Positions 1-7,301 of a stretch of DNA of 64,000 bases are shown in pieces. This DNA comes from Candidatus Saccharimonadota bacterium (GTDB lineage Bacteria > Patescibacteriota > Saccharimonadia > Saccharimonadales > Saccharimonadaceae). The stretch lies in NCBI GenBank assembly GCA_017510445.1, contig JAFWNF010000005.1, positions 62,001-126,000 of the forward strand, read 5' to 3'. Each line of letters opens with the position of its first letter. The stretch's first letter is position 1. The translations under genes and the position numbers were made by a program. Under the pieces are notes generated by a model, which saw only the letters and a list, made by a program, of their open reading frames with translations, had not been told where the DNA came from and ran no database searches.

Positions 1-698
1 TAGCTTTTGAATTGACTTCTGAGGTGACGCTTTAAATCTTTTGAGAAATAGGCGCCAGGTGAATAGCGGATAGGCTCGTCAAGGGTGACGACCTGCGCTT
101 CCTGCGTAACGGTACCATTTTCGGGAGTAACGCTTACCAGGACGTAGCCCGGAAGACCGAAGTCGCGGGCTTTACGGAACTTAAAATATCCGCCGTAATC
201 AATAACCGACAGGCGGTACTGTTTCCCCTGGAATATGACGAGATTATACTCATCGTCAACGTCGTACCAGGAAGCGTTCTTTAAGCCAGCAACCTTTTTG
301 TCGCCAAGGATTTTTGCCGTGTCTAAATCGACGAGTGGCAGATTCTGGCGATTCTTTGCCTCGGTCAAATCAGGGAATGCTTCGCTGATTCCTTCTTCAC
401 TGACCGTAACGTCTGCTACTGCCCTCGCCTTCTCGTAGTGGAAGGCGTGCCCCGAAACAATGCCACAGATGGCAAAAATCAAGGCGAAACCTACCACGCA
501 TAACCACGGAATGAAGATTTTGTCTTCATAGTCCGCGGCAAAGAGGAAAAGCGATACTGCGCCTGCGATACATACCGCTACGAGCAGTAAATAGCACCAC
601 AGGCCAGCGCTTGCCAATGTGAGAGCGGGGAGGGTTACATAGCCCACAAGAATGCAGAAAATTGCTAAGATAACAGAAACGACCGTACTGAAGATCAC
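1..698 (-). CDS. membrane protein of unknown function (3' end cut by window edge)
   Basis: Open from a GTG at 698 down to base 1 without a stop (about 232 codons visible). The GTG is chosen because an AAGGAG lies 8 nt upstream; the ATG at 700 runs straight into TGA. The N-terminal half holds about four hydrophobic helices, followed by a soluble, mixed-charge domain with many aromatic residues. I do not recognise a family. It stands alone behind a consensus promoter (780-808) and an ~80-nt leader that contains a TGTAG/CTACA hairpin. It looks more GC-rich than the core genes and belongs to the set of orphan genes with this promoter type. Confidence 0.75.
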   Translation of the reverse strand, partial: MIFSTVVSVILAIFCILVGYVTLPALTLASAGLWCYLLLVAVCIAGAVSLFLFAADYEDKIFIPWLCVVGFALIFAICGIVSGHAFHYEKARAVADVTVSEEGISEAFPDLTEAKNRQNLPLVDLDTAKILGDKKVAGLKNASWYDVDDEYNLVIFQGKQYRLSVIDYGGYFKFRKARDFGLPGYVLVSVTPENGTVTQEAQVVTLDEPIRYSPGAYFSKDLKRHLRSQFKS

Positions 699-779
699 AT
701 AAATCACTCCTTATTAATTTTAAAAGTACGATGTTTTTACATTTCTCCTCTGTAGCCAGGAATTGACTACATTCTTGTA

Positions 780-808
780 ATTATAGCACAAGTGCTTTAA
801 AAAGTCAA
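780..808 (-). promoter_or_regulatory. consensus promoter of the 698 gene
   Basis: Minus strand TTGACT, 17-bp spacer, TATAAT, with TGC directly before the -10. It lies ~80 nt upstream of the GTG at 698. Confidence 0.75.
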
Positions 809-931
809 TGGTTTTCACCTATTTTTCGCATTCTTTCAAGTTTTTATGCTTTTTCTTAAAATTTCGGTATTTTTAGGGCAAAGTGGCAGATTTTGCCTAA
901 AATGCCTATTTTTGGTGTTTTTTATCAGATG

Positions 932-940
932 TGGTATAAT
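932..940 (+). promoter_or_regulatory. extended -10 promoter of tRNA-Lys
   Basis: TGG-TATAAT, 24 bp before the tRNA 5' end; no clear -35 element. Confidence 0.65.
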
Positions 941-964
941 ATCTTAGCAACAGATGCCCTGTTC

Positions 965-1041
965 GGTCCGGTAGCTCAGTTGGTTAGAGCACGAGCCTCT
1001 TAAGCTTGGTGTCGTGGGTTCGAGCCCCACCCGGATCACCA
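965..1041 (+). tRNA. tRNA-Lys (anticodon CTT)
   Basis: Full cloverleaf: acceptor GGTCCGG/CCGGATC with one G-T wobble, D stem GCTC/GAGC, anticodon stem CGAGC/GCTTG around a loop with CTT at positions 34-36, T stem GTGGG/CCCAC with TTCGAGC loop. The discriminator A and the CCA end are encoded. Confidence 0.95.
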
Positions 1042-1052
1042 CGAATAATAAC

Positions 1053-1073
1053 CCGCCAGAAGGCGGTGTTTTT
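1053..1073 (+). terminator. intrinsic terminator of tRNA-Lys
   Basis: CCGCC/GGCGG hairpin with a 4-nt loop, followed by TGTTTTTG. Confidence 0.7.
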
Positions 1074-1102
1074 GTTCTAATTATGAGACACCAAAATCTC
1101 GG

Positions 1103-3283
1103 TTATTCCTTATCTTTCGGGAGATACATGTTTGGATTAAGTTGATTAGCTTTTAGATATTTAATAAATATTTCTTTAGGTAATATACCGATGCGATCGA
1201 GATATTTTCCCTCTCTGACACGTAGGCCATCAAACATCCATTTTGGCATAAAGCTGAAGTCTGAATAATCATACAAGTTGTTTTCGTCTTTGATGATTTC
1301 GGCGCGAGCGCTAGGCCACTTCACATTTTCATCAAAACCATAGAAATTAGAAAGAATTACTTCATCATCTGTTGTCAGTAAATTATTAGCGAAAATGTTA
1401 TAAAAATCCGTGGAGACTACGTGGTAATATTTTGTTTTTTCTTTGACGGTTGAGATTTTAGTCACTTCGATTGGCACAAGTTTTTGATTTTCGTCGAGTT
1501 TATAGATATGCATACCGACATAAAATTCTTCTTCGTTATCGACTGAAACAAACTGATTGAGCTCGATACTAAAGACGCCATGGCCAGCGAAAGTTTTCAG
1601 GGTTGTTCCGTCGTCGAACTCAATTAGCTGGTAAGTTGTTGTTCTTTGTTCTTTTTCAATCCATACTGGCTTTCTAGAAACGGTTTTGCCCTCTTCATAA
1701 CTCCAGACAAGAAGAGAGTCGTCATAACCAACTTTTTCAATTGGTTTTTCCGTTCCATCTGCCATTTTTATCATCGTCCCCTCAATTAAGCACCCGCCAG
1801 TAGCTGAGGCTGTTATAGTTATATCGCCAGAAACATTCGGTATGCTGACAGCCCCGCTGTTGCTGTTATAGCTATAGTCAGTACCAGACGACAGTGTGGC
1901 TCCCCCCATTGTTACGGTAATTGAATTCGGCAAATCTCTACCAAATCCTGAAGCGCTAAGCGTAGCAGTATAAGTAGTGCCGATTAGTGCAGTTGATGCG
2001 CCGTTTGACGACATATTTGTTAAATTGTTCGTTACGCTAAAGCGCCATTTCATTGCTACACTACTTGAGCGCGAACAATGCCCAGCAGAAGTTGAACAGT
2101 TGGCAATTTCGCTTGCCGTGGCCGTATTTCCTGCTGCGTCCACGCCATAAACTTTGGCATAGTACGTTCCTGCGTTAAGCCCAGTAATTGTCATATTTTT
2201 CTCATCACTAACCGTATTGTATGTTCCAATAAGCGTATTACTATTGTTGTATAGTTCTACTGTATATCCAGTTGGCGCCACATCGTCGGTACCGTCCCAC
2301 GTCACAATCGCTTGGCCCTCCGTGTTAGACATAGTCAAAACGACATTAGAAATTGTTGGTGCTGTAACGTCTTGATATGAGGTTTCATCAACAAGCAAAG
2401 TCACTGTTCCAACGTTTGCGCGCTCATTGTTTGTGGACCACAGTGAAATCGTTGTACTTTCTGAAGATGAAGTAAATACAGCACTGCTCAACCTTTCGAC
2501 ATAAAAAGTGTAGGTATTAGTTGTCTCCGCACCAATCGTAAATGAGTTAAGCGTATTTCCAGATGAATCCGTCAGTTTGTAGTGAGCGGTATTTGCAATG
2601 TATAAGTTGAAAGTTTGCGTTGTATCATGGGTATTAATGACGCTCATCGTGAAAGGAGTCCGAACGTTAGACCCCGTTAAATCGCCTGTCGTCGTACCAG
2701 TTAAAGTAGCATAAAGACTTCCAGTGGGTTGCTCGGCCTCGGTCTCAACGGTTGCTTCGCCATCAACGCTATAATCACCATTCGATACATTCAATGTCAT
2801 AGTTACTGTAAAAGTGAGTGATGAACCAGGCGCGACCGTGTCTCCCGCGGAAAGCCCATTCAAAGTGAAAGAAAAGTTTGAAGGGTCAACCTGCACGCCA
2901 TCAGAATCAGTAATTGTTGGGCTAAAGTCTACACCTTGAAACGTTTGGTTATGGAATGTGTCATTTTGGACCGTGATTCGATATGTTGCGGTATATGGCT
3001 GGCTAGTATCATTTTCTGAAAAATGTAAATTAAAATCTAGCGTATCATCCGTATGGCTTGGCTGATAACTCGTGTCAACGTTTGAAGAGCTAACTAAAGT
3101 TAATTCCGTAAAATGAACTTTACCGGGAGCCGTAACGGTCGTCACACCTTGTGTTTGTAAGAGTACGGAGTAATGTGCGAAGCCCCATGTCATGCCGAGC
3201 AAGACAAGGGCCAAGCAAGAAAAAAGCACGATGTCGCCTTTCGCAAAAAGGAATTTCTTTTTCGTGCTTTGTTTTAAAACCAT
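1103..3283 (-). CDS. surface protein with fibronectin-like and C-terminal Hint (intein/hedgehog-type) domain
   Basis: 726 aa. One membrane helix near residues 17-38, then several Ser/Thr/Asn-rich beta domains, and a fibronectin III-like module at about 308-398 (TAPTISNV..., VTWDGTDD, AGTYYAKVYGVD). At residue 498 a Hint domain begins: GG-C498-LIEGTMI, a block-B-like TFAGH568GVFS, and the closing VVSTDFYNIFANNLL, which resembles the usual YNFFANGIL block. About 80 residues follow. No C-terminal HN-Cys/Ser/Thr splice junction is seen, so it resembles cleavage-type Hint domains rather than a splicing intein. Last gene of the TasA/SipW/DUF5305 operon; its ATG overlaps the upstream stop (TAATG). 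The Hint call rests on motif recognition; function is inferred. Confidence 0.85.
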   Translation of the reverse strand: MVLKQSTKKKFLFAKGDIVLFSCLALVLLGMTWGFAHYSVLLQTQGVTTVTAPGKVHFTELTLVSSSNVDTSYQPSHTDDTLDFNLHFSENDTSQPYTATYRITVQNDTFHNQTFQGVDFSPTITDSDGVQVDPSNFSFTLNGLSAGDTVAPGSSLTFTVTMTLNVSNGDYSVDGEATVETEAEQPTGSLYATLTGTTTGDLTGSNVRTPFTMSVINTHDTTQTFNLYIANTAHYKLTDSSGNTLNSFTIGAETTNTYTFYVERLSSAVFTSSSESTTISLWSTNNERANVGTVTLLVDETSYQDVTAPTISNVVLTMSNTEGQAIVTWDGTDDVAPTGYTVELYNNSNTLIGTYNTVSDEKNMTITGLNAGTYYAKVYGVDAAGNTATASEIANCSTSAGHCSRSSSVAMKWRFSVTNNLTNMSSNGASTALIGTTYTATLSASGFGRDLPNSITVTMGGATLSSGTDYSYNSNSGAVSIPNVSGDITITASATGGCLIEGTMIKMADGTEKPIEKVGYDDSLLVWSYEEGKTVSRKPVWIEKEQRTTTYQLIEFDDGTTLKTFAGHGVFSIELNQFVSVDNEEEFYVGMHIYKLDENQKLVPIEVTKISTVKEKTKYYHVVSTDFYNIFANNLLTTDDEVILSNFYGFDENVKWPSARAEIIKDENNLYDYSDFSFMPKWMFDGLRVREGKYLDRIGILPKEIFIKYLKANQLNPNMYLPKDKE

Positions 3284-4341
3284 TATGATCCTAGATTTCG
3301 TTTCTTTAAGTGATAAATCCAGACAATCCCATCATTCGTAATGAAAAATGTGCTTTCGGTGCCAGCTTTATTTTGATAGAAATTAATTGGCATTCTGATT
3401 TCATTATAAGCGTCCAAAAGCTCTTCGAAGGTCTTCACCTCGAATTTTTGGAATTTTGCAAGGCTTGGCATATTGTCTATATTCGTAATAATACTATCGT
3501 TTGTTGATAGAATTTTGTCGAGAGCCGAGATATATTGGTGATGTTTAATAAATTCTTTTCGTTTGAGAATAACTTTAACCATGAGAACAATGGATAAAAT
3601 TATAAGTAGGAAGCCGACGACTCGGACGATAGTATAAACTGGGCTTAAATCTTCTTGAGCCTTTTTGAACTCTTTTGCCTGATTTCCGGTCTCTACATCG
3701 ACGCTTGCTTCTACAGCTTTTTCCAATAGCGGTAAGCTAATACTTGATTTCGACTCGAATTCAAGTGGATTATCGAAATTATTTGAATAAATAGAATTAT
3801 CAACAACTAAAGCTATTTGAATTGTGCCATCCGAAGCGATTGGATATTGCGCACGAAAACTTTCGAGAACTGAATTGTAATATGGGTAATCAATTGAGAC
3901 TGTGGTATCAAACCCAACTGAATCAACATCGTCAAAGTCAAGGACGACTGGATCGGTCAGTTGATAATCTTTAGACCAATATGTTCCCGTTTCGCCAATT
4001 TTATCAGTTTTATCCGCGCTAATTGTTGCCTTTAAATAATAAGAAAGTTTCGCGTCAGCTACGTCTGTGAAATTTTCTAAGTATTTAAAATCAATGTCAA
4101 TGTGATCAATTAGACTTGTGATGTAGGTTTTCCCTGCTTCAAGAAACGGCTCTTCAAAGAAATCATTTTCCTTTAGGAAAACTCGATAATTAACCGAATT
4201 ATCTCCGGTTGAATTAAAAACGATTTCTCTGCTCGTTTTTTGAAAACTAATTAAAACAACAGACACACCAAATACGAAAAGTGAGCCAATCAAGAATAAT
4301 TTCATGATGTTTTTCTTTGGCTGTTCAATTTGATTTTTCAT
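3283..4341 (-). CDS. DUF5305-family membrane protein
   Basis: 352 aa. N-terminal helix (about 13-33), an extracytoplasmic beta-rich domain (YRVFLKENDFFEEP, GKTYITSLIDHIDIDF), a second helix (about 236-258) and a cytoplasmic C-terminal part ending in FEELLDAYNEIRMPINFY and ITNDGIVWIYHL. This two-helix layout and these motifs fit DUF5305, a family that in Firmicutes and archaea sits beside SipW-type signal peptidases and secreted fibre-like proteins. The role is unknown; the position between signal peptidase and Hint protein suggests help in export or assembly. The start directly follows the upstream stop (TAAATG). Confidence 0.8.
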   Translation of the reverse strand: MKNQIEQPKKNIMKLFLIGSLFVFGVSVVLISFQKTSREIVFNSTGDNSVNYRVFLKENDFFEEPFLEAGKTYITSLIDHIDIDFKYLENFTDVADAKLSYYLKATISADKTDKIGETGTYWSKDYQLTDPVVLDFDDVDSVGFDTTVSIDYPYYNSVLESFRAQYPIASDGTIQIALVVDNSIYSNNFDNPLEFESKSSISLPLLEKAVEASVDVETGNQAKEFKKAQEDLSPVYTIVRVVGFLLIILSIVLMVKVILKRKEFIKHHQYISALDKILSTNDSIITNIDNMPSLAKFQKFEVKTFEELLDAYNEIRMPINFYQNKAGTESTFFITNDGIVWIYHLKKRNLGS

Positions 4342-5493
4342 TTAGAGATTTCCTATTTTTTCATTAAACCATACTGTTGGTATGCCAATATATTTAACTA
4401 CATATGAAACTTTTCCGAGTACTAAATCTTCCATAATTGCATAGTTATCTTCAGTATTGTTCGCGTCTCCCTTAGTATAATATAATTTTTTCTTGTCGCT
4501 TTCTTCAATTTTGACAATTCGGTGGGTAATTATGTTCCCGCCCATTGAATATGCCATTACATCGCCAACCTTTAATTCGCTTTCTTTATCATAAATTATT
4601 GCATCGCCACGATCAAATGCCGGAGACATCGAACCGCTCGCAATAGCAATCATCTTATAGCGTAAGATCCCAGAAATTAACACAACTAATGTCAGTAAAA
4701 ATACTACTGCAGGGACAGTAACGATTGAAATGTTCCTTCTTCTTATGCTTTTTGCTTTATCAATCTCGCCACCATGCTTCACGACTTCTTTTGGCAAGTT
4801 TTTGCGCGCCAATCTGTAAATTAGGTAGGGTACAAGTACCCACATCACTGAATACAGATATTGGCTAAATGCTGGCGCAATTGGCAAAATATATAAATAG
4901 AGATTCTTAGCGAATCTATAAACAAATGTTGGAGCCATTCCTGCACGCTTCATGAGAAAAGTCGAGAGCATTCCCTCTGCAACTGTTGGCATGATAATAG
5001 TCGACGTAACAATAAATGCAGTTTCGATAGAATTGATTTCAGTGGTTCCAATTTCGGCAAAAATTGCAATCGCCGCCAAAGTAATCGTGACGAGTACAAG
5101 CATAAGCTTGCTTTCGTAAGCGCTACCGACGATTATTCTTCGCAAAAATTCTTGAGCTACAATTAACGCCACAATTGGCAAGAACTTGTTCAAAAACACT
5201 TCGATAGATAAAGGTACGAATGTTCGAGTGAATCCAATTACTAACCCGAGCGTAAACCCTAAAATGAGCACGGCCACTAAAACGGCTACGACAGATTTCA
5301 GTGCAATTTTAGCGTTGGCATGATTAGTTTTTTGCGGTTTCAAAGCGATATTTGCAATCACTGCAAAAAGCACCACTAATCCAATTTGTAGTATGGTTTT
5401 TAATGTGCTTGATATTGGTGTGAAGAGGATGACTATTGCTAAAACTAGCAACGCTACGCTAATAATGACAATAGATTTCTCATTCCTCTTCAC
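4342..5493 (-). CDS. signal peptidase I, SipW/ER type, with long multi-helix N-terminus
   Basis: 383 aa, GTG start with AGGA 5 nt upstream. The catalytic part is C-terminal: SGS288MSP with the Ser nucleophile, and ITH324RIV, where His replaces the Lys of Gram-positive/E. coli-type enzymes, as in SipW and ER signal peptidases; the GDANNTED box completes the fold. The first ~270 residues carry about seven helices, much longer than SipW of Bacillus (about 190 aa) but like the long Firmicute forms. Expected to cleave the signal peptide of the TasA-like protein encoded 20 bp upstream. Same operon as the DUF5305 and Hint proteins. Confidence 0.88.
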   Translation of the reverse strand: MKRNEKSIVIISVALLVLAIVILFTPISSTLKTILQIGLVVLFAVIANIALKPQKTNHANAKIALKSVVAVLVAVLILGFTLGLVIGFTRTFVPLSIEVFLNKFLPIVALIVAQEFLRRIIVGSAYESKLMLVLVTITLAAIAIFAEIGTTEINSIETAFIVTSTIIMPTVAEGMLSTFLMKRAGMAPTFVYRFAKNLYLYILPIAPAFSQYLYSVMWVLVPYLIYRLARKNLPKEVVKHGGEIDKAKSIRRRNISIVTVPAVVFLLTLVVLISGILRYKMIAIASGSMSPAFDRGDAIIYDKESELKVGDVMAYSMGGNIITHRIVKIEESDKKKLYYTKGDANNTEDNYAIMEDLVLGKVSYVVKYIGIPTVWFNEKIGNL

Positions 5494-5513
5494 ATTCTTC
5501 CTATTTATTTAAC

Positions 5514-6218
5514 CTACGATTGGTTATAAGTTGCAGCATCAACGTAGTCGAATGACGCATTAAGTGTTAAGGTTACGTCAGACGAAGGTAATTCAGCGGC
5601 AGCGGCGCGTTTGTATTCAACTGTAACTTCTACATTCTTGTGCGCACCGGCATCAAGTGGGATTGGCGTCGTTAGAGCCGTCGTCCCAGTATAGGTCGTT
5701 GTGTCATATTTTACTTTATAATCTAAGTAATTCGCGTAGGTTGTGATATCCGACATTGTGATTGTTGTCAAAAGAGCATCAATAGTACCACCGTTAACTG
5801 CATCAACGTTAAATACGCATTTATCCCCAGGTTCTCCAAGTGTTATATCGAACGTAATCACGGTACCACTAGTCCTTGTAATTGTACATGAACCAGCAGT
5901 GCTAGTGATATCGGTCGTCTTTGTCAAAAGACCTGTTGTTTCTCCACTTTCACCGGCCCAGTGAATGTCCCATTTGGAAGCTTTAACTGTCGCGTTATTT
6001 GCACCTTGACCATCAGAACCGCCACCAATATAAAGCGTTGTTGCATAGGCAGCAAAACCAATGCTCATAAACACTACTGAGGCGACCAATGCGATAACGG
6101 CAAAGCTCTGAGAGCTGCGCTTTTTGGCAGTCTTATTTGTGCCACCTCGAATCGAACTGGCAGTTTTAGGTCTGGCCGTTTTTGCGGTTCGGGTTGATGT
6201 TTTCTTCTTTATTGCCAT
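5514..6218 (-). CDS. TasA/camelysin-like, SipW-dependent secreted protein
   Basis: 234 aa. A basic Lys/Arg/Thr-rich N-terminus of ~36 residues, a hydrophobic segment (about 38-57, ending SIGFAAYATTLY), then a ~175-residue Thr-rich beta domain (SKWDIHWAG, FNVDAVNGGTIDALLTTI, VEVTVEYKRA, NASFDYVDA). The short signal anchor followed by a beta sandwich, encoded next to a SipW-type peptidase, is the hallmark of the TasA/CalY family of fibre-forming or matrix proteins. SD AAGGA 9 nt before the ATG. The two Cys (SCTI, KCVF) could form a disulfide. Fibre formation is inferred, not visible. Confidence 0.75.
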   Translation of the reverse strand: MAIKKKTSTRTAKTARPKTASSIRGGTNKTAKKRSSQSFAVIALVASVVFMSIGFAAYATTLYIGGGSDGQGANNATVKASKWDIHWAGESGETTGLLTKTTDITSTAGSCTITRTSGTVITFDITLGEPGDKCVFNVDAVNGGTIDALLTTITMSDITTYANYLDYKVKYDTTTYTGTTALTTPIPLDAGAHKNVEVTVEYKRAAAAELPSSDVTLTLNASFDYVDAATYNQS

Positions 6219-6256
6219 AGAAAAATTCCTTTTTATTTTAATTATGTTTAGTCAAT

Positions 6257-6284
6257 ATATTACACAAAAAAATTTTTTTGTCAA
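6257..6284 (-). promoter_or_regulatory. promoter of the TasA/SipW operon
   Basis: Minus strand TTGACA, 16-bp A/T-rich spacer, TAATAT, ~40 bp upstream of the ATG at 6218. Weaker -10 than the other -35/-10 promoters here. Confidence 0.55.
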
Positions 6285-6352
6285 CGGTTATGTTTATTTT
6301 TGCTAAGCTTTTATGCCAGATTCAATATCTAAGTTTTCTGACCATATCGCAT

Positions 6353-6946
6353 CTAAAGGGATTTTAGCCATTCCGATATTTCGTTTTCGGATGCGGATGC
6401 ACTAAAACGGCGACCATCAAGAACGTTAAGACCATAGCCCTTCAGAGTATTTAAGCTCTCTTCGATCCCGCTCGACCCAGAAGTGCAAAAAGCGACAACT
6501 TCTTTTCCATTTAGAGCATCAGTTTCGATGAAAGTATTAATGATTTTTGGGACTGTTCCCCACCAAATTGGGTAGCCCAGATAAATTTTCTCGTAGGCGG
6601 AGAGGTCGATTTCGGTTTCGATTTCTGGACGCGCTTCGGGATCGTTTTGCTCGAGATTCGCACGCGAATCACTAATCGTCCAGTCTAAATCTTCTTCGGA
6701 ATAGGGATTTTTTGCTCTAATTTCAAAAATGTCAGAATTCGTTTTGTTTTTTATGACTTCTGCAACTTTTTTAGTGTTGTTGGTTTGTGAAAAATAAACT
6801 ACGGCTGATTTTTCCATGGTTTCTCCTTTATTATTTAAATTTGGGTTGCTTGTTTCCGGTTTTGTATTTAGCATGATTGTTGTCACTAGAACAGAAACTA
6901 TGATTGTGATGAAAATCGGAATTGAGACTGCTAGTTTTTTACCCAT
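6353..6946 (-). CDS. flavodoxin, possibly membrane-anchored form
   Basis: Flavodoxin fold with the FMN phosphate loop SQTNNTKKVAE, the GYPIWWGT segment and CTSGSSG. From the ATG at 6946 (directly after the upstream stop, AGAGG nearby) the 197-aa protein has an N-terminal helix and a linker. A second ATG at 6817 has a much better SD (AAAGGAG, 5 nt) and would give a plain 154-aa flavodoxin. Either the true start is 6817 or both forms are made. Likely a low-potential electron carrier or quinone reductase; the zinc-ribbon gene is directly upstream. Confidence 0.85.
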   Translation of the reverse strand: MGKKLAVSIPIFITIIVSVLVTTIMLNTKPETSNPNLNNKGETMEKSAVVYFSQTNNTKKVAEVIKNKTNSDIFEIRAKNPYSEEDLDWTISDSRANLEQNDPEARPEIETEIDLSAYEKIYLGYPIWWGTVPKIINTFIETDALNGKEVVAFCTSGSSGIEESLNTLKGYGLNVLDGRRFSASASENEISEWLKSL

Positions 6947-7207
6947 TTAGGCCTCTTTCTTCCAGCGCTTTAATCTAGGGAAGACTTTCGAACAATATTC
7001 ACGCATTTCTTCGTTTGTCATACCGGCCTGCTCACCAAATTGCGAACATTTTTCAATATATTCTTCCATTGAACATTTATCGAGAAATTCGCCGTCTTTA
7101 TAACACCATTTGCAATAATCTTCGTTCACGCTACCATCTTTTTCAGTAGCGTATAAGTCGGGTGATGTGAGTGGCATTGCACAACTTTGACAAATTTTTT
7201 GTTCCAT
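6947..7207 (-). CDS. zinc-ribbon protein (zf-ribbon_2 type)
   Basis: 86 aa. Conserved pattern CQSCAMPL near the start, then DYCKWCYKDGEF and a following helix (SMEEYIEKCSQFG), as in the small 'putative zinc ribbon' family PF12674. The four Cys (C-x2-C and C-x2-C) should bind one zinc. Function unknown in the family. It ends one base before the flavodoxin start, so the two are co-transcribed. Confidence 0.85.
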   Translation of the reverse strand: MEQKICQSCAMPLTSPDLYATEKDGSVNEDYCKWCYKDGEFLDKCSMEEYIEKCSQFGEQAGMTNEEMREYCSKVFPRLKRWKKEA

Positions 7208-7268
7208 TTTTGCTCCTTTTCTACTTCTATTATAACAAGTTCAAAGCTCTTTGTTTTGAATAATCTTG

Positions 7269-7277
7269 TGCTATAAT
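7269..7277 (+). promoter_or_regulatory. extended -10 promoter of glmS
   Basis: TGC-TATAAT, 24 bp before the ATG at 7302, followed by an AAGGAGG site: a leadered gene. Confidence 0.7.
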
Positions 7278-7301
7278 TGGTGGACAACTAAAGGAGGTAT
7301 T

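Noticed and set aside
7266-7301. Earlier ATG for glmS
   Set aside because: It would bury the catalytic Cys2 and starts within the -10 box; the ATG at 7302 has AAGGAGG.
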